Assembly (NCBI RefSeq): GCF_963677065.1
Contig: NZ_OY781872.1
Location: 1,793,419-1,857,418, forward strand
Length of the DNA stretch: 64,000 bases
Reading direction: 5' to 3'
From: an uncultured Methanoregula sp.
Lineage (GTDB): Archaea > Halobacteriota > Methanomicrobia > Methanomicrobiales > Methanospirillaceae
Shown here: one piece after another, positions 17,612 through 27,238 of the stretch
Layout of the letters: every line of letters begins with the position of its first letter
Position numbering within the stretch: position 1 is the stretch's first letter
Program-made: the position numbers and the translations under genes
The notes under the pieces: model-generated
Told to the model about the DNA's origin: nothing
Database searches by the model: none
Seen by the model: only the letters and a program-made list of their open reading frames with translations

Positions 17612-17797
17612 ATGCCAGTTACCGTTGAAGGAAAAATGGTTGACGGGCGTACGATCGTACTTGACCGTCCGCTGGCAAACGGCCAGGACGAGATACTCGT
17701 ACGGCTGAAGAAGAAAACCGGGCGGACGAAAATTGTTGTCCCGGAACAATTTGTCATGCAGATCGCAGAGACCGATATTGAAGAGTTCTATCAATGA
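17612..17797 (+). CDS. vapB: Small antitoxin-like protein of a VapBC-type pair
   Basis: 61 residues, beta-rich and charged: MPVTVEGKMVDGRTIVLDRP then a basic stretch and an acidic C-terminus (ETDIEEFYQ) suited to cover a PIN toxin active site. Its stop overlaps the toxin start (ATGA), the standard order for antitoxin then toxin. An AGGAGCACTC ribosome site lies just before the ATG. No close family is recalled; the role is inferred from size, order and overlap. Confidence 0.7.
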   Translation: MPVTVEGKMVDGRTIVLDRPLANGQDEILVRLKKKTGRTKIVVPEQFVMQIAETDIEEFYQ

Positions 17798-18285
17798 AGA
17801 TCTCTGACCTGCGGGACTGTTCTGTTTTTATCGATACCAATATCCTGCTCTATGCATTCACCACAACCCGCTTCACACCTGCCTGCGAATATCTGCTCGA
17901 AAATGTTCGGACTGGCAGAGTGAAGGGACATGTCAACAGTACGGTCATCGATGAATTTTTTCATAAGATCCTTCTCATGCAGGTATATGCCGGAAAAGGA
18001 TTGCAGCCAACTGAGGCAGTAGTTTTCCTGAAACAAAATCCGGACCGGCTTTCTGATTTCACCCTGCCATTCGATGCGACTCATGAGGTGCTTCACGATT
18101 ATGGGATTGTTGTCCTTGATACCGCCCCCATTATCGATGAAACCCTGGAGTTTTCACGGAAGTATGGTCTTCTCTTTTCGGATGCGCTCCATGCCGCAAG
18201 CTGCATGCACTACGCGCTTGATTATCTCGTAACTAATGATCGTGATTTTTCCCGGGTTGACTGCGTTTCCGTGATAAGGCCATAA
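17794..18285 (+). CDS. vapC: PIN domain ribonuclease toxin, VapC-like
   Basis: 163 residues, a single PIN domain. Conserved acidic residues are present: FIDTNILLYAF (first Asp), the Glu in STVIDEFFHK, the Asp in LFSDALHAASC and the Asp in VTNDRDF. PIN toxins cleave RNA, often tRNA, when their antitoxin is lost. The frame overlaps the antitoxin gene by 4 bases. Unlike the two MNT-HEPN modules nearby, both genes here look intact. Confidence 0.88.
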   Translation: MKISDLRDCSVFIDTNILLYAFTTTRFTPACEYLLENVRTGRVKGHVNSTVIDEFFHKILLMQVYAGKGLQPTEAVVFLKQNPDRLSDFTLPFDATHEVLHDYGIVVLDTAPIIDETLEFSRKYGLLFSDALHAASCMHYALDYLVTNDRDFSRVDCVSVIRP

Positions 18286-18334
18286 CACCGCGCCCCTTCG
18301 CGCATCCCAAATTGGACTGTTCCTGAGATCCCCT

Positions 18335-19588
18335 TTACCCCACCGCCGCCAGCCATCCCCAGTACACCAGCACCTGCAGCACCGTGAGCGGGAGCCCGAC
18401 TTTCATGAATTCAAAAAATGTCAGGGTTGCTCCCTGCTTCTCCGCGTTCTGGATGATGATCACGTTGCTTGCAGCCCCGAGGATCGTGAGGTTGCCGGCA
18501 ATCGTGCTCCCGGCGGCAAGCGCCATGAGCTCGGCTGTTGTTCCTCCGGCCTGCAGAACAAGCGGCTGGAAGAGTGCAACGAACGGGACATTGGAGATGA
18601 ACTGGCTGATGACGATGCTGGTGCCGAGCAGGGCCGGGATGGAAGAGAGCATCCCCCCGCTCACCATGGACTGGAAGATGCCGGTCTCCCAGACACTTGC
18701 CATCAGGACGAACATGGCTGCAAAGAAGACAAGCGTGCACCAGTCGATGGCTTTGATGATTCTAAACCGTTTCTCCGAGAAGACCAGAACCGGCAGGGCG
18801 GCACCAATCGCGATGAGCGGCAGGGTCACGAGCATGGACCCGGTGAAGAACGAAGCAAGGATATTAGCAAGCGCGAGCAGCAGGACGATACCCAGCGATA
18901 CTTTGGCAAGCAGGGCCAACCGGGGATCCGAGGCCGGGGCCGGTTCTTTTTCATACTCCCGGGGCAGGAACTCTTCGCGGTAAAACCAGCGCAGCACTGC
19001 ATACGCGATACCGAGACAGATGAGCGTTGGTATCGCAAGGTAGATCGCGAACGTGACAAAGGGCGAGACCATGCCGGAGTTGATGGCAACAAGCAGGTTC
19101 TGCGGGTTGCCGATCGGGCTCATCACGCTGCCGGTGGTGATCGCGAAAGCCAGCGCGAGCAGGAGCAGTTTTTTGGAGATGTGGCGGCCCGCTGCCAGGG
19201 CCAGGACCAGCGGGGTCCCGATGACGGCGAGCGTATCGTTCATCAGGAGCGCCGAGAGAATACCCATGCCGAAGAGGATGCCCAGGACAACCTGATCCGG
19301 ATTGTGTGCCCGGGCAAAGAACCGGTGGGCAAGACCGGAGAGGTACCCGCTCGACACGAGCGCCTCACCGACAACGAACATGCCGAAGAGGAAGAGCAGT
19401 ACATCAATATCAATTGCGTGAAGCGCGTCAGGCAGTGCGATCTGCCCGGTGATGAGGACCGCAACGGCTCCGCCAAGCATGATCTGCCAGATCTTCAGCT
19501 TGAACCTGCCCACCTGACGTATTGCGATCAGGATGAATACCAATGCCAGGATGACGACTGCGAGGTACGTATTTTTAGTATTCAGCAT
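18335..19588 (-). CDS. SLC13/ArsB-type anion permease
   Basis: 417 residues with about eleven hydrophobic membrane segments. The two halves contain the repeated hairpin signatures of the ion transporter superfamily: MNDTLAVIGTPLVLAL, then TTGSVMSPIGNPQNLLVAINSG in the first half, and SNVPFVALFQPLV with STIAGNLTILGAASNVI in the second. Substrate cannot be read from sequence: arsenite, dicarboxylate, sulfate or sodium/proton exchange are all possible. No ars genes are adjacent. Transcribed alone toward VapC, with 50 bases between their ends. Confidence 0.85.
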   Translation of the reverse strand: MLNTKNTYLAVVILALVFILIAIRQVGRFKLKIWQIMLGGAVAVLITGQIALPDALHAIDIDVLLFLFGMFVVGEALVSSGYLSGLAHRFFARAHNPDQVVLGILFGMGILSALLMNDTLAVIGTPLVLALAAGRHISKKLLLLALAFAITTGSVMSPIGNPQNLLVAINSGMVSPFVTFAIYLAIPTLICLGIAYAVLRWFYREEFLPREYEKEPAPASDPRLALLAKVSLGIVLLLALANILASFFTGSMLVTLPLIAIGAALPVLVFSEKRFRIIKAIDWCTLVFFAAMFVLMASVWETGIFQSMVSGGMLSSIPALLGTSIVISQFISNVPFVALFQPLVLQAGGTTAELMALAAGSTIAGNLTILGAASNVIIIQNAEKQGATLTFFEFMKVGLPLTVLQVLVYWGWLAAVG

Positions 19589-19701
19589 ACCGGGAGATGA
19601 GGATTGGGTTCTCCCCCATCCCGTGAATCAGGAGTGATCCGATTCCCGTGAGGCAGACCGTTACCATAACTCTCAAATATTCAGCCGGTGGAATTGTTCA
19701 T

Positions 19702-20211
19702 ATGAAGAGAATATTCCTGTATATCGCAGCAGCACTCATCATAGCAGTACTCTTTTCCGCGGGATGTACTTCCCCGGCAGCGCCCGCACCGGCTCCAACC
19801 ACGGTCGCGACACCGGTTGTTACGGAAGCGACTGAAGAACCGACCGTTGTTGCAACAACTGCACCCGTTGTTGTAAAAACCACCAGCTCCCTGGTGCCCC
19901 AGCCTACGGATGTCGTGCCCGAGATCCAGCAGGTGACCGTAAGTATCGAGAAGGCCGGAACCTACTCCACAACGATCATGACCTCCCTCAATGGCGGAAA
20001 AGGACTCATGTCCGTATCCAAAATGGATGTCAAGGTAACCCACCCGGACGGGTCCGTTGTCACGGGCAGCATTGACAAGCCCCGCATGGGATCCATTGTG
20101 GAGCTCGAAGGCACGAAGGGAAGCGACCGGGCCGAAGTGACCCTGACGATGACCTCCGGCAATGTGTACAAGGTCATCGACCAGCTTGTACCCTACAAGA
20201 CCCGGAGTTAA
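19702..20211 (+). CDS. Secreted lipoprotein with Pro/Thr/Val-rich linker
   Basis: 169 residues from the ATG at 19702 (frame open to 19648). A short basic start (MKRIF), a hydrophobic segment and the lipobox FSAGC mark it as a lipoprotein. A long Pro/Ala/Thr/Val linker runs to about residue 70. The C-terminal ~100 residues form a beta-rich domain, with VTVSIEKAGTYSTTIMTSLN and a VTHPDGSVVTGSI hairpin. Unknown function. The signal-linker-domain plan matches 3792-4403 and 54300-54935. A hairpin terminator follows. Confidence 0.82.
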   Translation: MKRIFLYIAAALIIAVLFSAGCTSPAAPAPAPTTVATPVVTEATEEPTVVATTAPVVVKTTSSLVPQPTDVVPEIQQVTVSIEKAGTYSTTIMTSLNGGKGLMSVSKMDVKVTHPDGSVVTGSIDKPRMGSIVELEGTKGSDRAEVTLTMTSGNVYKVIDQLVPYKTRS

Positions 20212-20259
20212 CCGGGAATAATCCCCGTCTTTTTTTACAAAAAAAATTACCAAAAAAAG

Positions 20260-20279
20260 AATGCCGCTTTTCCGGCATT
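20260..20279. terminator. Bidirectional hairpin terminator between convergent genes
   Basis: AATGCCG and CGGCATT form a perfect 7-base stem around a short CTTTTC loop, preceded by A- and T-runs (20228-20258). It sits between the ends of the lipoprotein gene (20211) and the reductase gene (20308), so it can serve both. Confidence 0.6.
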
Positions 20280-20307
20280 GACAGCCCCTGCCCGAATCGC
20301 CCGACCG

Positions 20308-20991
20308 TTATTCCGTATGCCGGACTTTCCAGTGCAGGAGAATCCCCATATCCATCCGGTGGACTTCGATGAGATCGAGGCGGCAGAATTCCGTCTCCTT
20401 TACCACTCCTGGCCCGTCTGCAAGGGTCGGGGCATCCTTACCCCCGATGACGATATTGCCGATATAGGTATAGATCTCATCCACGAGCCCGGCTGAGATC
20501 AGGCCGGCGATGAGCGTTCCGCCTCCTTCCACCATCAGGCGCCGGATTCCCATGGCACCCAGCTGTTCCATGAGTTGTCTGAGATCAACCTCAGTCTCCC
20601 CGCTTTCCAGGATCGCTGCATAGGGTTTCAGTTCAGCTACCCGTTTTTCATCGGCCTGCTTCGAGACCGCTATCACCCGTTTCCCCGGGCCTTTGTTCAG
20701 GATTGATGCCGTAGCGGGAGTCCTTGCCCTGCTGTCAACAACAATCCGGACCGGGTGCTCATCCGTACCCCGGTCCGTCCTGAACCTGCGGCATTCCTCC
20801 GATTTTACCGTGAGCGATGGATCGTCGGCAAGTACGGTGCCGATCCCCACCATGACTGCATCGCACCCGGCCTTGAGCCGGTCAACCCGGGCAAAATCCT
20901 GGGTACCGGAGATCTTTACCTGCCGGCGTTCACGGGTCGAGATCTTTCCATCGGCGCTCATCGCTGCGTTGATTACCACATACGGCCGCAT
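20308..20991 (-). CDS. 2,5-diamino-6-ribosylaminopyrimidinone 5'-phosphate reductase
   Basis: 227 residues, RibD C-terminal/dihydrofolate-reductase-like fold. Landmarks: VVINAAMSADGKIST at the start, GCDAVMVGIGTVLADDPSLT, and the NADPH-binding RLMVEGGGTLIAGLI. In archaea and fungi this stand-alone reductase acts before deamination in riboflavin and F420/FAD precursor synthesis. Length is normal for the archaeal enzyme. No other riboflavin gene is adjacent. Functional call is by family. Confidence 0.9.
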   Translation of the reverse strand: MRPYVVINAAMSADGKISTRERRQVKISGTQDFARVDRLKAGCDAVMVGIGTVLADDPSLTVKSEECRRFRTDRGTDEHPVRIVVDSRARTPATASILNKGPGKRVIAVSKQADEKRVAELKPYAAILESGETEVDLRQLMEQLGAMGIRRLMVEGGGTLIAGLISAGLVDEIYTYIGNIVIGGKDAPTLADGPGVVKETEFCRLDLIEVHRMDMGILLHWKVRHTE

Positions 20992-21126
20992 CCGGTACCC
21001 GGGTTACCCTCCCTGTTATATCAAATCACTGATCTGCAGGTTTTTCACAATCCTGTTTTTTTTGGCATATCCCTCTGGCAGACCCGGTGGTTTTTATAGT
21101 CAGTCTCCTAATACAATGAATATCGT

Positions 21127-22932
21127 ATGAGCGGTACAGCGATATCCGGTGCAACCTTCCGCGGACTTGATCTGCGGATCTCCCACACAGATCTGACCCG
21201 TTTTTTTGTCATCTTTTCCCTTTCCGTCTGCTGTATAATCGTCACCGCGGTCTCGTTCTCCCGGTCCTGGGGTTTCATCAGCTACCCGCTCTTCTTTATG
21301 CCGATAATCTATGCCGTCTATTTCTACCCGAAGAAGGGGATCTATGTCGCGGCAGTCTGCGGCATTGCATTCCAGGCCATAGGCTATCTCTTCAATTATC
21401 CCGATTACCTGGTGCTTGCAGGGCTGACAACCGAATCGGTCTTTCTGGTCCTTGTTGCCGTGGCAGTTGCCTATATTATCGACAGGATCCGGTCCGGGGA
21501 GGTCAGGTACCGCTCGGTCTTCGAGCACTCCCAGCTGGGAATTGTGCTCTTCAGCAGAAAGGATCTCTCCGTGATCCAGTCCAATTCCCGGTTCCTGGAC
21601 ATGCTCCATTACGATGCCTGTGAGATCCAGTCCCGCGATCTCTCCGGCATGCTTCATAATCCCCGGGAGAAGGAGCGGTTCCTTGAACGGATCCAGAAGG
21701 AGGAAACCTCCGAGGACTTAGAGACCCGGTTCTCCACAAAGGAAGGGGATGCCTGCTGGGTGAACCTCTCCTGGAGCGCCATCGATGAGGATACGTTCAC
21801 CTGCACGGCCATCAACATCAATGGCCGGAAGCTTGCCGAGAAAGCCAACAACGACAATATGATGAAATACCGGCAGCTGACCGAGTACTCCCCCATCTGC
21901 ATCGTCATTGTCCAGGAGGGGAAGATCCGGTTCTCCAATCCTGCCTTCGCTGCCTTCTCCGGCTTCAAATCCCCCGAGATTGCGGGAACGGATATCCTGC
22001 AGCTGATAGATCCCGGCGATCGCGAGCGCTTCCCGGAGTTCATAAAAGCCATAGGAAAGAATCAGCAGAGTCCGGACAAGGCCCGGTTCCTTTTCCTGAC
22101 AAAAGACAACGAGAAGCGGATCGGCTCCCTCTCCACGATACCGGTGATGCATAGAGGAAAGCCCGCTACCATGATCAATATCGAGGACCTGTCCGAGAAG
22201 CAGCGGCTGGAAGAGAAGATCCGGCTGGACAATGAACGCAGGCGGGGGATCATCATCACGGTTGCCCACGAGATGCGGACCCCCCTCCAGCCGATCCTCG
22301 GCTACCTGAACCTCCTGATCTCGGACCCCGCCGGTTTCGGCATCACGGACGAGACAAAGAAGATCCTTGAACGCTGCCTGGCAAGCGTTGACCGGGAGCG
22401 GCAGATCATCAACCAGATGCTGGAACTCTCGGTGCTGGAGAGCGGGAAACTGGATCTCAAGTATTCGGATTTCAATATTGCAGACCTGGTTAAGACCGTC
22501 CTGGATACCAGCGGATATATGGCAAAAGCAGAGATCGCTCTGGATATTCCCGATAATCTCGTCCTGCACGGGGACAAGGACCGACTGCACGGCGTCATCG
22601 ACTCGATCCTTGCAAATGCGGTGAACTATTCCAAACCGCCGCGAAAGATCCGCGTTTATTATAAGGCCGCGAAAGATAAATCAGAGCATATAATTGCGAT
22701 TGAGGACAATGGGGTAGGTATCCCGAAGAACGCTCTCGCATCCATCTTTGAGCCGTTCCAGCTCGCCGATGCAGCAAAGCTCTCTCGCAAATACGATCGC
22801 ATCGGCCTGTCGCTCTCGATAGCGAAAAAAGTAATTGAAATGCACGGTGGGGATATACTCGTGGAAAGTACAGAAAACGCCGGCAGTACCTTTGCCATTC
22901 ACCTGCCCATGGAGGCACCTCATGACGCATAA
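21127..22932 (+). CDS. Membrane histidine kinase with two PAS domains
   Basis: 601 residues. Three to four membrane segments (about 20-120) form a compact N-terminal sensor region, followed by two PAS domains (about 130-240 and 250-360). The kinase core is complete: phosphoacceptor box VAHEMRTPLQPILGY, N-box DSILANAVNYS, G1 DNGVGIPK, IFEPF, and G2 IGLSLSIAKKVIEMHGG. It autophosphorylates and should hand phosphate to the receiver encoded by the overlapping next gene. The signal is unknown. Confidence 0.93.
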   Translation: MSGTAISGATFRGLDLRISHTDLTRFFVIFSLSVCCIIVTAVSFSRSWGFISYPLFFMPIIYAVYFYPKKGIYVAAVCGIAFQAIGYLFNYPDYLVLAGLTTESVFLVLVAVAVAYIIDRIRSGEVRYRSVFEHSQLGIVLFSRKDLSVIQSNSRFLDMLHYDACEIQSRDLSGMLHNPREKERFLERIQKEETSEDLETRFSTKEGDACWVNLSWSAIDEDTFTCTAININGRKLAEKANNDNMMKYRQLTEYSPICIVIVQEGKIRFSNPAFAAFSGFKSPEIAGTDILQLIDPGDRERFPEFIKAIGKNQQSPDKARFLFLTKDNEKRIGSLSTIPVMHRGKPATMINIEDLSEKQRLEEKIRLDNERRRGIIITVAHEMRTPLQPILGYLNLLISDPAGFGITDETKKILERCLASVDRERQIINQMLELSVLESGKLDLKYSDFNIADLVKTVLDTSGYMAKAEIALDIPDNLVLHGDKDRLHGVIDSILANAVNYSKPPRKIRVYYKAAKDKSEHIIAIEDNGVGIPKNALASIFEPFQLADAAKLSRKYDRIGLSLSIAKKVIEMHGGDILVESTENAGSTFAIHLPMEAPHDA

Positions 22933-23305
22933 GATCATGCTTGTGGAGGATGACCAGCCTATCCTCGAACTCATGGAGATCCTGCTGCTCCGGTTAGGTT
23001 ACGAAGCGGTCCTGGTACCGGATGTACTCGAAGCACTGGAACAGATCAGGAAAAACCCGCCGGATCTCCTCCTGCTGGATATCATGATGACTCCCATGAA
23101 CGGGTGGGAGGTCCTTGATAAGATTCGTGAGGAATACAACAACAAGGATCTTCCGGTCCTCCTGTTTACGGCATCTCCCTCCGTTGACGAGAAACTCGCC
23201 CTCTTTAAAGATCCAAAACTCGGGGTGCTCCAGAAGCCCGTGACGCTTGCGGAACTCAAAGTCGGGATTGAAAAATTTATAAAAAAAGTTCCTGAACGGG
23301 TTTAG
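22922..23305 (+). CDS. Response regulator receiver protein
   Basis: 127 residues from the ATG at 22922, which has GGAGG 7 bases upstream and overlaps the kinase stop by 11 bases; the longer frame from 22835 is not needed. Acidic pair in VEDDQP, phosphoacceptor Asp in LLLDIMMTPMNGW, Thr in LFTASPS and Lys in LQKPV. A pure receiver with no output domain. Confidence 0.93.
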   Translation: MTHKIMLVEDDQPILELMEILLLRLGYEAVLVPDVLEALEQIRKNPPDLLLLDIMMTPMNGWEVLDKIREEYNNKDLPVLLFTASPSVDEKLALFKDPKLGVLQKPVTLAELKVGIEKFIKKVPERV

Positions 23306-23315
23306 CGGGCCGGAG

Positions 23316-23489
23316 TCATTCCTCTTCGGCTGCAGCCGGTGCTTCCGATCCCTGTAATTTCCGGGAGATCGCGGCACCCGTCCTGTCGATATCTGTTTTC
23401 AGATCCCCGATCTCTTTTTGGATCTCGGCTTTGTGGAGTTCTTCTCCGGTCCTGCGGCTCTCTTTAATGATACTGTCTGGAATCTCCAT
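23316..23489 (-). CDS. Small 57-residue coiled-coil protein
   Basis: A minus-strand frame from ATG 23489-23487 to TGA 23318-23316. The sequence begins MEIPDSIIKESRRTGEELHK, continues as a heptad-like charged helix (AEIQKEIGDLKTDIDRTGAA) and ends PAAAEEE. GGAGAG lies about 11 bases upstream of the ATG. Natural amino acid use and clean boundaries favour a real gene. It is convergent with the receiver gene, with only 10 bases between stops. No family is recognised. Confidence 0.55.
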   Translation of the reverse strand: MEIPDSIIKESRRTGEELHKAEIQKEIGDLKTDIDRTGAAISRKLQGSEAPAAAEEE

Positions 23490-23614
23490 TCAAGCGATCT
23501 CTCCGTAGTCACCTTATTGTTACCCCCGCGGGAATAATATCTTTTTACCTGCGGTTTTCCTCCCGCTCTCCTGCAGTCCGGCCGGTAAAAAATCCCGCCA
23601 GGGAAGCCCGCATG

Positions 23615-24199
23615 TTACTTGTAGATCAGGTGATTGATCTCTTTTTTCTCCCGGGGCTTTGCCGTACCGAAGAGAATCGTGAGGATGCCGGCAAGTATTG
23701 CAAAGATGCCAACGAACGTGACGAGCACGAACTCGTCAACGATCTTGGGGGCAGCAAGGATCAGGATGCCGGCAAGGAGGGTGAGAATCCCGGTTGCGGC
23801 CTTGAAACTGCGCTCTGCATCACTGCCGGAACCAAAGACAAAAATGAGATCGCCTGCGCCGGCCACAATTGCCCAGATCCCGAGGATGAGCAGCGCCGAG
23901 ACTGCCAGGATCCGCGGTGCGACAAGGATTGCAATCCCGATACAGATCCCGATCGCACCGGCAAATATGAGCAGCAGGCCCTGCATATGGTTCTCTTTCT
24001 GCAGGCCGATACCGGTCATGACCAGGCTTGCCGACATGATTACTGCGTAGATCGCAAAGATATATTCGATGAAATAAAATGCCAGCACCGGAAAGAGAAG
24101 GGCAACGATGCCAAGAACAATCGCGGCAATCCCCGCAATTATGCTCATCTTTCCTTTCGGAATATCCCATGTGCTCACGGTATACCTGCCTCTATCCAC
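23615..24199 (-). CDS. DUF308/HdeD-family membrane protein
   Basis: 194 residues with six hydrophobic segments arranged as three repeated helix pairs; each pair contains a LGI-VALLxP or GILxILAAP motif (IVLGIVALLFPV, ISILVAPR-like, LLAGILILAAP). This is the pattern of the DUF308/HdeD family, implicated in acid resistance in E. coli; the archaeal role is not known. The C-terminus is charged (PREKKEINHLIYK). Start at 24199 gives a 12-residue leader before the first helix. Confidence 0.85.
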   Translation of the reverse strand: MDRGRYTVSTWDIPKGKMSIIAGIAAIVLGIVALLFPVLAFYFIEYIFAIYAVIMSASLVMTGIGLQKENHMQGLLLIFAGAIGICIGIAILVAPRILAVSALLILGIWAIVAGAGDLIFVFGSGSDAERSFKAATGILTLLAGILILAAPKIVDEFVLVTFVGIFAILAGILTILFGTAKPREKKEINHLIYK

Positions 24200-24249
24200 T
24201 GATGGATGATGACCCTATTTATCGGTTGCGAAAACCCCCGGAAGGCCTT

Positions 24250-25209
24250 TCATGTGACAATGCCGGGTGCACGATCCGGCCTTATATCCCCGGGCATTAT
24301 GCGCAGGAGCTCGGCGACCTCCAGATAGTAGGCGGCAAAGCCCCTGAACCTGCCCCAGCGTTCGGAAAAGATCCGCGCCTCATCCGGTGATACTTTTAAT
24401 CCCCCCCGGTAAAACCGGGAGATGAATCTCCGAACGGCGATATCATCGGCCGGGAATGCATCCGGGCGGTGAAGGCCCCGGAGGACGGCGAGTTCGGCAG
24501 TCCACCTCCCGATTCCCCGGATTTTATCGAGTTCGCTGATGATGGTTTCCGTATCGGTGCCGGGATCGGATCTGTAACTCTCCAGGTCGAGCGTCCCGTC
24601 CAGGATCTGGCGGGACAAGCCCCTGATGTACTCGCCCTTGCGACGGGTGAGCCCGCAGGCACGGAAGACCGGATCCGAAACTTCTGCAAGAATTTCCGGT
24701 GTCGGGTAGCAGTACATGAGTACGCCTTCGGATTCAAGGGGAGTTCCAACCGCTTTGATGAGCCGGTTCTCGATGCCCCTCGATACGCCAAGGGAGATCT
24801 GCTGTTCTATTACGGAATCCACGAGCGCCTCGAAGACGGTGGCGGTTGCCGGGCACCTGAGCCCTTCGAGCCTCCGGGTGAGCCCGGCCATGGTCTCATC
24901 GCCTGCCATTGCTGCATAAAACAGGGCCGGGTCATCCTCTGTGCTGAACAAGGTGGCAACCGTGCGCCGGATGGCCTCCTTCAGATCCCTCCGGATCGGC
25001 TGGTCTGCATGGCAGGTTACGCGGATCTTCGGCCGGCTGGTTGTGCCTATGGAGCAGATCTCAATTAAGGCCGGTATCCCGTTCACCGCCAGCGCCTGCC
25101 GGAAGCTGCCATCACGGAAGGTGCGGATCTGCGGATCCCCGGAAGCGAAGATCGCGGCAGTGAGATCGAGATTGAACGGCGGGACGGGGTCCATCGTGAA
25201 GCTGATCAT
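24250..25209 (-). CDS. alkA: HhH-GPD DNA glycosylase, AlkA-like
   Basis: 319 residues from the start at 25209 (MISFTMDPVP); the frame runs to 25275 but would overlap the antiporter gene. An N-terminal beta domain (about 1-105) is followed by the helical glycosylase core. The helix-hairpin-helix is LDKIRGIGRWTAELAVLRGL, and the catalytic Asp is in FPADDIAVRR. EQQISLGVSRGIENRL matches the conserved first helix. No iron-sulfur cluster motif follows, which separates it from endonuclease III. It excises alkylated bases such as 3-methyladenine. Confidence 0.88.
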   Translation of the reverse strand: MISFTMDPVPPFNLDLTAAIFASGDPQIRTFRDGSFRQALAVNGIPALIEICSIGTTSRPKIRVTCHADQPIRRDLKEAIRRTVATLFSTEDDPALFYAAMAGDETMAGLTRRLEGLRCPATATVFEALVDSVIEQQISLGVSRGIENRLIKAVGTPLESEGVLMYCYPTPEILAEVSDPVFRACGLTRRKGEYIRGLSRQILDGTLDLESYRSDPGTDTETIISELDKIRGIGRWTAELAVLRGLHRPDAFPADDIAVRRFISRFYRGGLKVSPDEARIFSERWGRFRGFAAYYLEVAELLRIMPGDIRPDRAPGIVT

Positions 25210-25255
25210 GGGGCAAATACGCTCTCTCGGGATCTGTTTTTTAAAAAAATTCCTG

Positions 25256-27238
25256 CTATCCGCTCTTGCCCGCAAACAGCGGCAGGAGTTCCCGGGCGGT
25301 CTGGTCGGTTATGAACGTGATGATAACTTCTCCTGCAGCCAGTCTCCGGTCGTCAGGGATGGTGGTCGTGGTCTTTCCTTTGCTCCGGATCCCGACCTCC
25401 AGGATGCCAAACCGGGACCCGAGATCCAGCTCGGCAAGGGTTTTTCCCTCAGCTTCCGATCCGGGCTCGACAAGGAACGAGTGCACATGCCGGTCCTGGT
25501 ACATGAGATTGGGATCTTCCAGTTCTGCTTCGCCGTTGGCACTCTTCGAGAACATGGTCGTTCCAAGGGTTTTTACCCGCCGGATGATGTAGCCGATCTC
25601 TTCTTCGGGAATCTCGTATCGTTTGAGGGCACGGGAGAAGATCTCCAGCGATGCCTCGAACTCTTCGGAGATGATCTCGTCGGCACCCAGGTCCAGCAGG
25701 TACCGGGCCTGCCGGACATGTCGTGTCCGGGCAAGGATGTGGATGTCGGGTGCAAGCTTCCGGGCGGTATGGATGATCCTCGGGATGGCTTCTTCCTCCG
25801 AGACCACGATGACCAGCGTCCGGGCCCGGTGGATGCCGGCATGCTCCAGCACCTCCTCCTGCACCGCGTCCCCGAACATGAAATGGGGGCGGAACGTGGA
25901 ACGCTCCTTCTGGATTATCTCCGGGTTCAGCTCGATGACCATGTAGGGGATCCCGGCGACAGCTGCTGCCCGGGCAACGCTTTTGCCGGTAATTCCGTAA
26001 CCGGCAATGATGATGTGATCGGAAAGCTCCCGTTCCGGTTCTTCCGCGGGCTCTTCTCTGCCTCGTGCGATCCGGCGCGGTGCGATCCGGTAGATCAGGT
26101 CGACAACCCGGGGAGAGGCGTTCATGGCAAACGGAGTCAGGGCCATCGTGATGATAGCCCCGGCAAGGAAGATCTGGTAGACCTTCTCCGGTATGAGCGC
26201 GGTATCGAGCCCGTTCTTGGCAAGCACGAACGAGAACTCCCCGATCTGGCAGAGTGCAAGGCTGCAGAAGACGCAGACCCGCATGGGCATCCCGAGAACC
26301 TTTGCCGCGAGAGCTCCTGTCAGGATCTTCACCCCGATGATGATGAGCACCATCATGGCAACGTAATAGAAATCGACAAAGACGGTCTGCGTGTTGAGGA
26401 GCATCCCTATCGATAAGAAAAAGATGGCTGCAAAGACGTCCCTGAACGGGATGATATGGCCCAGCGCATCGATGTTGTATTCGGACTCCCCGATGATGAG
26501 GCCCGCGATGAAGGCTCCAAGCGTGAACGAGAGCCCGGCCTCGCTTGTCAGCCATGCAACAAGGATGCAGGTGCCGGCAAGGGTGACGAGGAAGAGCTCC
26601 CGGTTCTTCTCCTTTGCAACCCGGAAGAGGAACGCCGGGATGATCCACCGGGCCATGACAATGATGACAAGGATGATGAGCGCGACTTTTCCTACCTGGA
26701 GCGGGAGCGCATTCATGTCGGGCCCCCCGCTTCCCACGAGCAGGGGCGTGATGAGCATCATGGGGATGATGGCAAGATCCTGGAAGATGAGGATCCCAAG
26801 CAGGGTCCGGCCCGGGAGGGTATCCACCTCGCCTTTCTCCTGGAGGATCTTCATGACAATGGCCGTGCTTGAGAGGGAGACGATGAACCCGAAGATCAGG
26901 GCCTCGTTAAAAGGCATGCCGAAATAACTGGAGATGAGCGTGATCGCAACAATGGTGGCAAGGACCTGGACGGTACCTCCGATGATCACTGTGCGCCAGG
27001 AACGCATGAGTTTCTGGAACGAGAACTCAAGACCGATGGTGAAGAGGAGGAGCACAATTCCTATGCTGCCGAAGGTGTCGATAGCATCCTGGTTGGTGAT
27101 GAGCTGCAGGCCATAGGGCCCGACAAGCATGCCGATGACAAGAAAACTGACAATACTCGGGAGTCTGAGGCGCTGGCCGATATACAAAAGAGCTATTGCA
27201 AGCAGCAGGATACTTACACTCGCGATCAAAAGGTCCAT
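25256..27238 (-). CDS. Kef-type cation/proton antiporter with TrkA-N and TrkA-C domains
   Basis: 660 residues. About twelve membrane segments (1-385) form a CPA2 antiporter core, with FGSIGIVLLLFTIGLEF and FGFIVSLSSTAIVMKIL as typical motifs. A RCK/TrkA-N nucleotide-binding domain follows (about 400-520, IIIAGYGITGKSVARAA), then a TrkA-C domain (about 570-655, HSFLVEPGSEAEGKTLAELD). It likely exchanges K+ or Na+ for H+ under nucleotide control. Single gene. Confidence 0.92.
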   Translation of the reverse strand: MDLLIASVSILLLAIALLYIGQRLRLPSIVSFLVIGMLVGPYGLQLITNQDAIDTFGSIGIVLLLFTIGLEFSFQKLMRSWRTVIIGGTVQVLATIVAITLISSYFGMPFNEALIFGFIVSLSSTAIVMKILQEKGEVDTLPGRTLLGILIFQDLAIIPMMLITPLLVGSGGPDMNALPLQVGKVALIILVIIVMARWIIPAFLFRVAKEKNRELFLVTLAGTCILVAWLTSEAGLSFTLGAFIAGLIIGESEYNIDALGHIIPFRDVFAAIFFLSIGMLLNTQTVFVDFYYVAMMVLIIIGVKILTGALAAKVLGMPMRVCVFCSLALCQIGEFSFVLAKNGLDTALIPEKVYQIFLAGAIITMALTPFAMNASPRVVDLIYRIAPRRIARGREEPAEEPERELSDHIIIAGYGITGKSVARAAAVAGIPYMVIELNPEIIQKERSTFRPHFMFGDAVQEEVLEHAGIHRARTLVIVVSEEEAIPRIIHTARKLAPDIHILARTRHVRQARYLLDLGADEIISEEFEASLEIFSRALKRYEIPEEEIGYIIRRVKTLGTTMFSKSANGEAELEDPNLMYQDRHVHSFLVEPGSEAEGKTLAELDLGSRFGILEVGIRSKGKTTTTIPDDRRLAAGEVIITFITDQTARELLPLFAGKSG

